Shown in pieces: positions 61,909-64,000 of a DNA stretch of 64,000 nt. The stretch covers positions 6,554,686-6,618,685 of the forward strand of contig NZ_CP117768.1 of the NCBI RefSeq assembly GCF_028623165.1, read 5' to 3'. Numbering within the stretch: the stretch's first letter is position 1; each line of letters begins with the position of its first letter. The DNA is from Nostoc sp. UHCC 0926. Lineage in GTDB: Bacteria; Cyanobacteriota; Cyanobacteriia; Cyanobacteriales; Nostocaceae. The notes beneath the pieces are model-generated. The model was not told the origin of the DNA. It saw only the letters and a program-made list of their open reading frames with translations, and searched no databases. Both the position numbers and the translations under genes were made by a program.

Positions 61909-63652
61909 CCCACATTCCGCACTTCAAAATGCAATACATTGATGTTTCAAAGAATATTACTAATAGCAGCTAACTACTTAAGTATTAATACTGAGATTGT
62001 CTTGGTAGGCTTGCGATCGCTACATAACCAATTTTTCGGATTTTATTATGTAGTCCAAATGTAGTGCAAAGCGTAAATATTTAGCAATTATCTGTCGAGA
62101 ACTACTTAGATTCACGCGTTTAATTAGCTTTGGAAGTCCGATTAAAATGTATCACTAACTACTACTTAAAAACCGTAATATTTTGATAAGAGATGGAGCA
62201 GAAAATAAAGATGAAGAACCATTAAGAGAATTTTTTTGCTAAAAAAGTGAGAAAATTAGGAGAAAGCTTTTATAAATCAAATCAAAGAAATGACTGCTCA
62301 AAAAGAAGAACCATTCATTAAAAATTTGGCTCACTTAGGAATAGTAGCTGGAATTATTGATGAGATAGGAATAGTAGAGAAAATCAATGACCTGCTAGGA
62401 ACTGATCCGAGAGAAAGAGTTAATGCAGGGGAAGTTGGAAATGAATCAGATAAAGCAGCTTTTGGCAAAATTTTAGTAGAGTATTCTAAGCAAATAAATT
62501 TGGAAAGTATTATGGTAGCTGATAGTGCGTTATATAGCGAAAATAACTTGAAGTTAATGGAGAATATAAAATGGATAAGTCGAGTACCGTTAACCATAAA
62601 AAAAGCGAAAAATTTAGTTAAAAGATTAACAAATGTAGAATTGAAAAAAACTGAACAAAAAGAATATAGTTATCAAGAAGAAAAAGTAACTTATGGGGGG
62701 ATAGAGCAAAGATGGATACTAGTAGAAAGCCCAGAGAGGAAAAAAGCAGATTTAAAGAAGTTATCTCTAAAAATTCAGTCAGAATCAATCAAAGTTACAA
62801 AACAAATAGCTAAGTTAGTAAAAGAGGAATTTGACCATTCATCGTCAGCAATGTCTAAAATCAAAGAAATTGAATCAAAACTCAAATATCACCAAATCAC
62901 TGAAATACAAATTATTCAGCATCAAACTAAAGAGCAAAAAGTCTTTTATAAAGTTTGTGCTAAATTGATAGAAAGTCAAGAATTAATTACGGAAAATCAA
63001 AACTCTTCTGGAAGGTTTATTTTAGCAACTAATATTCGGGACATGAAAGATTTAGACGCTTCCGAAATACTCAGAATATATAAACAACAGCAATCTTGTG
63101 AGCGGGGATTTAGATTTCTGAAAGACCCCTTATTTTTTGCAGATAGTCTTTTTGTGAAAAATCCTGAAAGAGTAGAGACAATGATGATGTTAATGGGATT
63201 GTGTCTTTTGGTTTATAATCTAGGACAAAGACAACTAAGAAGCTCTTTAAAAATCCCAGAAGCCACAGTTAAAAATCAACTAAATAAATTAACTGAATGT
63301 CCTACTTTACGGTGGATATTTCAATGTTTTCAAGGGATTCACGTTTTGATTCTGCAAGGAATTAAGCGAATTATTAATTTGACAAAAGAACGTTGTCGAA
63401 TTTTACAATTCCTTCCTACTTTTTGCCATAAATATTATTTATTGGCTTAAAAATATCTGATAAATTATTGAACAAATTGTTCTAATAATTGAAATTAAAT
63501 ATTCTTATATAACTAGCTTTTAAAATAATAAAGCTGGACATTTTTCTGCATAATTTATTTTTTTTGACTGTTATTTAGGTATCCAAATTATAATTTTATA
63601 TTTTTTCTGAATGGAGTTTATTTATACTACTAGTTGAAGTGCGGAATGTGGG
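61909..63652 (+). mobile_element. IS1634-like element inserted between array and detached guide
   Basis: Perfect 19-bp terminal inverted repeats (CCCACATTCCGCACTTCAA at 61909-61927; its complement at 63634-63652) enclose about 1.74 kb. The flanks carry a 6-bp direct duplication TTATAT (61903-61908 and 63653-63658). One transposase frame (62290-63450) is shorter than the family's usual about 550 residues. Removing the element rejoins the array end to the detached guide. Confidence 0.92.
62290..63450 (+). pseudogene. IS1634-family transposase, internally deleted
   Basis: A 386-codon frame. The N-terminus (IKNLAHLGIVAGIIDEIGIV) and C-terminal half (FGKILVEYSKQINLESIMVADSALYSENNLK; CERGFRFLKDPLFFADSLFV) match the IS1634-type DDE transposase. 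Between DPRERVNAGE and VGNESDKAAFG the usual about 150 residues, including the first catalytic Asp, are missing without a frame break. It is unlikely to be active. It might be mobilised by a sister element elsewhere in the genome. Plus strand, within the IS. Confidence 0.82.
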
Positions 63653-63712
63653 TTATATAAATTCTTCCAGTGCAGGGCTGGTGAAAATATAAAGATTACG
63701 AGATATGGGTAT

Positions 63713-63752
63713 GGGTTGAAAGGGTTCAACTCCGTCCTGCTTAACTATAAAG
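63713..63752 (+). ncRNA. Detached (delocalized) CAST guide with truncated repeat
   Basis: The sequence GGGTTGAAAG (63713-63722) is the 3' end of the CRISPR repeat, standing alone, followed by GGTTCAACTCCGTCCTGC, which has the shape of a tRNA T-arm: GG-TTCAACT-CC. In V-K CASTs such a partial-repeat guide near the right end targets a conserved tRNA gene for homing. The pre-insertion spacing to the array was about 72 bases. The exact 3' end of the spacer is not known. Confidence 0.82.
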
Positions 63753-63886
63753 AACAAAAGTTCTCTGTTTAAGCAAGGTAGAGTAAAAGTTTTTAGAGCT
63801 TGAGTTAAACTTAAGCTTATGGTCTTTTATTTGGCAAGTCTGATGTTGACCTGTCACAGCACAAAGTCGATAAGTCACTAATATTG

Positions 63887-64000
63887 CGACATTAATTTGT
63901 GAAGGGTTATCTCAAACGAGCTACGACACCAATTAGTGAAAGAGCGACATTAATGTGTGAAAAACGACATTAATTTGTGAACGGCGACATCTAATTTGTG
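63887..64000 (-). other. CAST right end with five phased TnsB-type repeats (cut by the window)
   Basis: Repeats of CGACATTAATTTGTGAA type at 63887-63903, 63924-63940, 63945-63961, 63965-63981 and 63985-64000. The last four are 20-21 bp apart, facing the same side of the helix. The last is the exact inverse of 42230-42245. The element's terminal TGTACA is expected just past the window. Confidence 0.9.

Larger units (their letters stand above)
42222..64000 (+). mobile_element. Type V-K CRISPR-associated transposon (CAST), left end complete, right end cut by window
   Basis: The left boundary is TGTACATTCAC at 42222, followed by TnsB-type repeats. The window ends in the exact inverse of 42230-42245 (CGACATCTAATTTGTG), so the right TGTACA end is about eight bases beyond 64000. 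Inside are tnsB-tnsC-tniQ, cargo, an Xre-type regulator, cas12k, tracrRNA and an array, all in the known order for type V-K elements. TnsA is absent, as expected for V-K. About 21.8 kb. Confidence 0.93.

Overview
The window is chromosomal DNA of a filamentous, Nostoc-like cyanobacterium. The evidence is frequent GCGATCGC (HIP1-type) octamers, cyanobacterial-type proteins (CHASE2-kinase, DUF29, DUF2256, GAF-rich signalling protein, HD-GYP regulator), Nostoc-style interspersed palindromes, and a type V-K CRISPR-associated transposon (CAST). No species is claimed.

Bases 1-42221 are ordinary chromosome. They hold leuA, a NYN-domain protein, a CHASE2-Ser/Thr kinase, glutathione reductase, an MGME1-like nuclease relative and an HTH protein. 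Next comes a Ro60/Rsr (TROVE) gene flanked by five tRNA-mimicking RNAs that I read as bacterial Y RNAs (9991-12545). After that come pyrD, a GAF-repeat protein, and a three-gene operon of membrane vWA protein, tubulin-like GTPase and coiled-coil membrane protein (19231-26939). A three-gene secreted/membrane operon follows (DUF4331, TPR, NicO-type metal transporter; 27581-31776), then DUF2256, isoaspartyl peptidase, DUF29, glmU, an HD-GYP regulator, an MnmC1-like methyltransferase, a sulfurtransferase, an outer-membrane barrel protein and a FecR-domain gene.

The FecR gene is cut at 42222 by the left end of a CAST of about 21.8 kb. The right end lies a few bases past the window: the last 16 bases are the exact reverse complement of 42230-42245. 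The element carries tnsB-tnsC-tniQ at the left. At the right it has an Xre-type regulator divergent from cas12k, a tracrRNA region, a seven-repeat array and a detached (delocalized) guide whose spacer reads like a tRNA T-arm. An IS1634-like element with a crippled transposase has landed between the array and the detached guide, moving them from about 72 bp to about 1.8 kb apart. The insertion is in a protein gene with no tRNA on the left flank, although the detached guide looks tRNA-directed.

The cargo between tniQ and the regulator is a decaying defence island. It has a SNF2/DEAH helicase with C-terminal DUF3883-like domain and in-frame repeat insertions, an antitoxin with a doubly broken PIN toxin, an orphan Xre antitoxin-like gene, and a possibly coupled set of sigma-like regulator, GIY-YIG nuclease and GHKL ATPase. 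It also has a DUF499 ATPase gene that has lost its 5' part, including the Walker A region. The GIY-YIG/GHKL module is the least familiar part and, with the Y RNA cluster and the split guide, the most worth checking.
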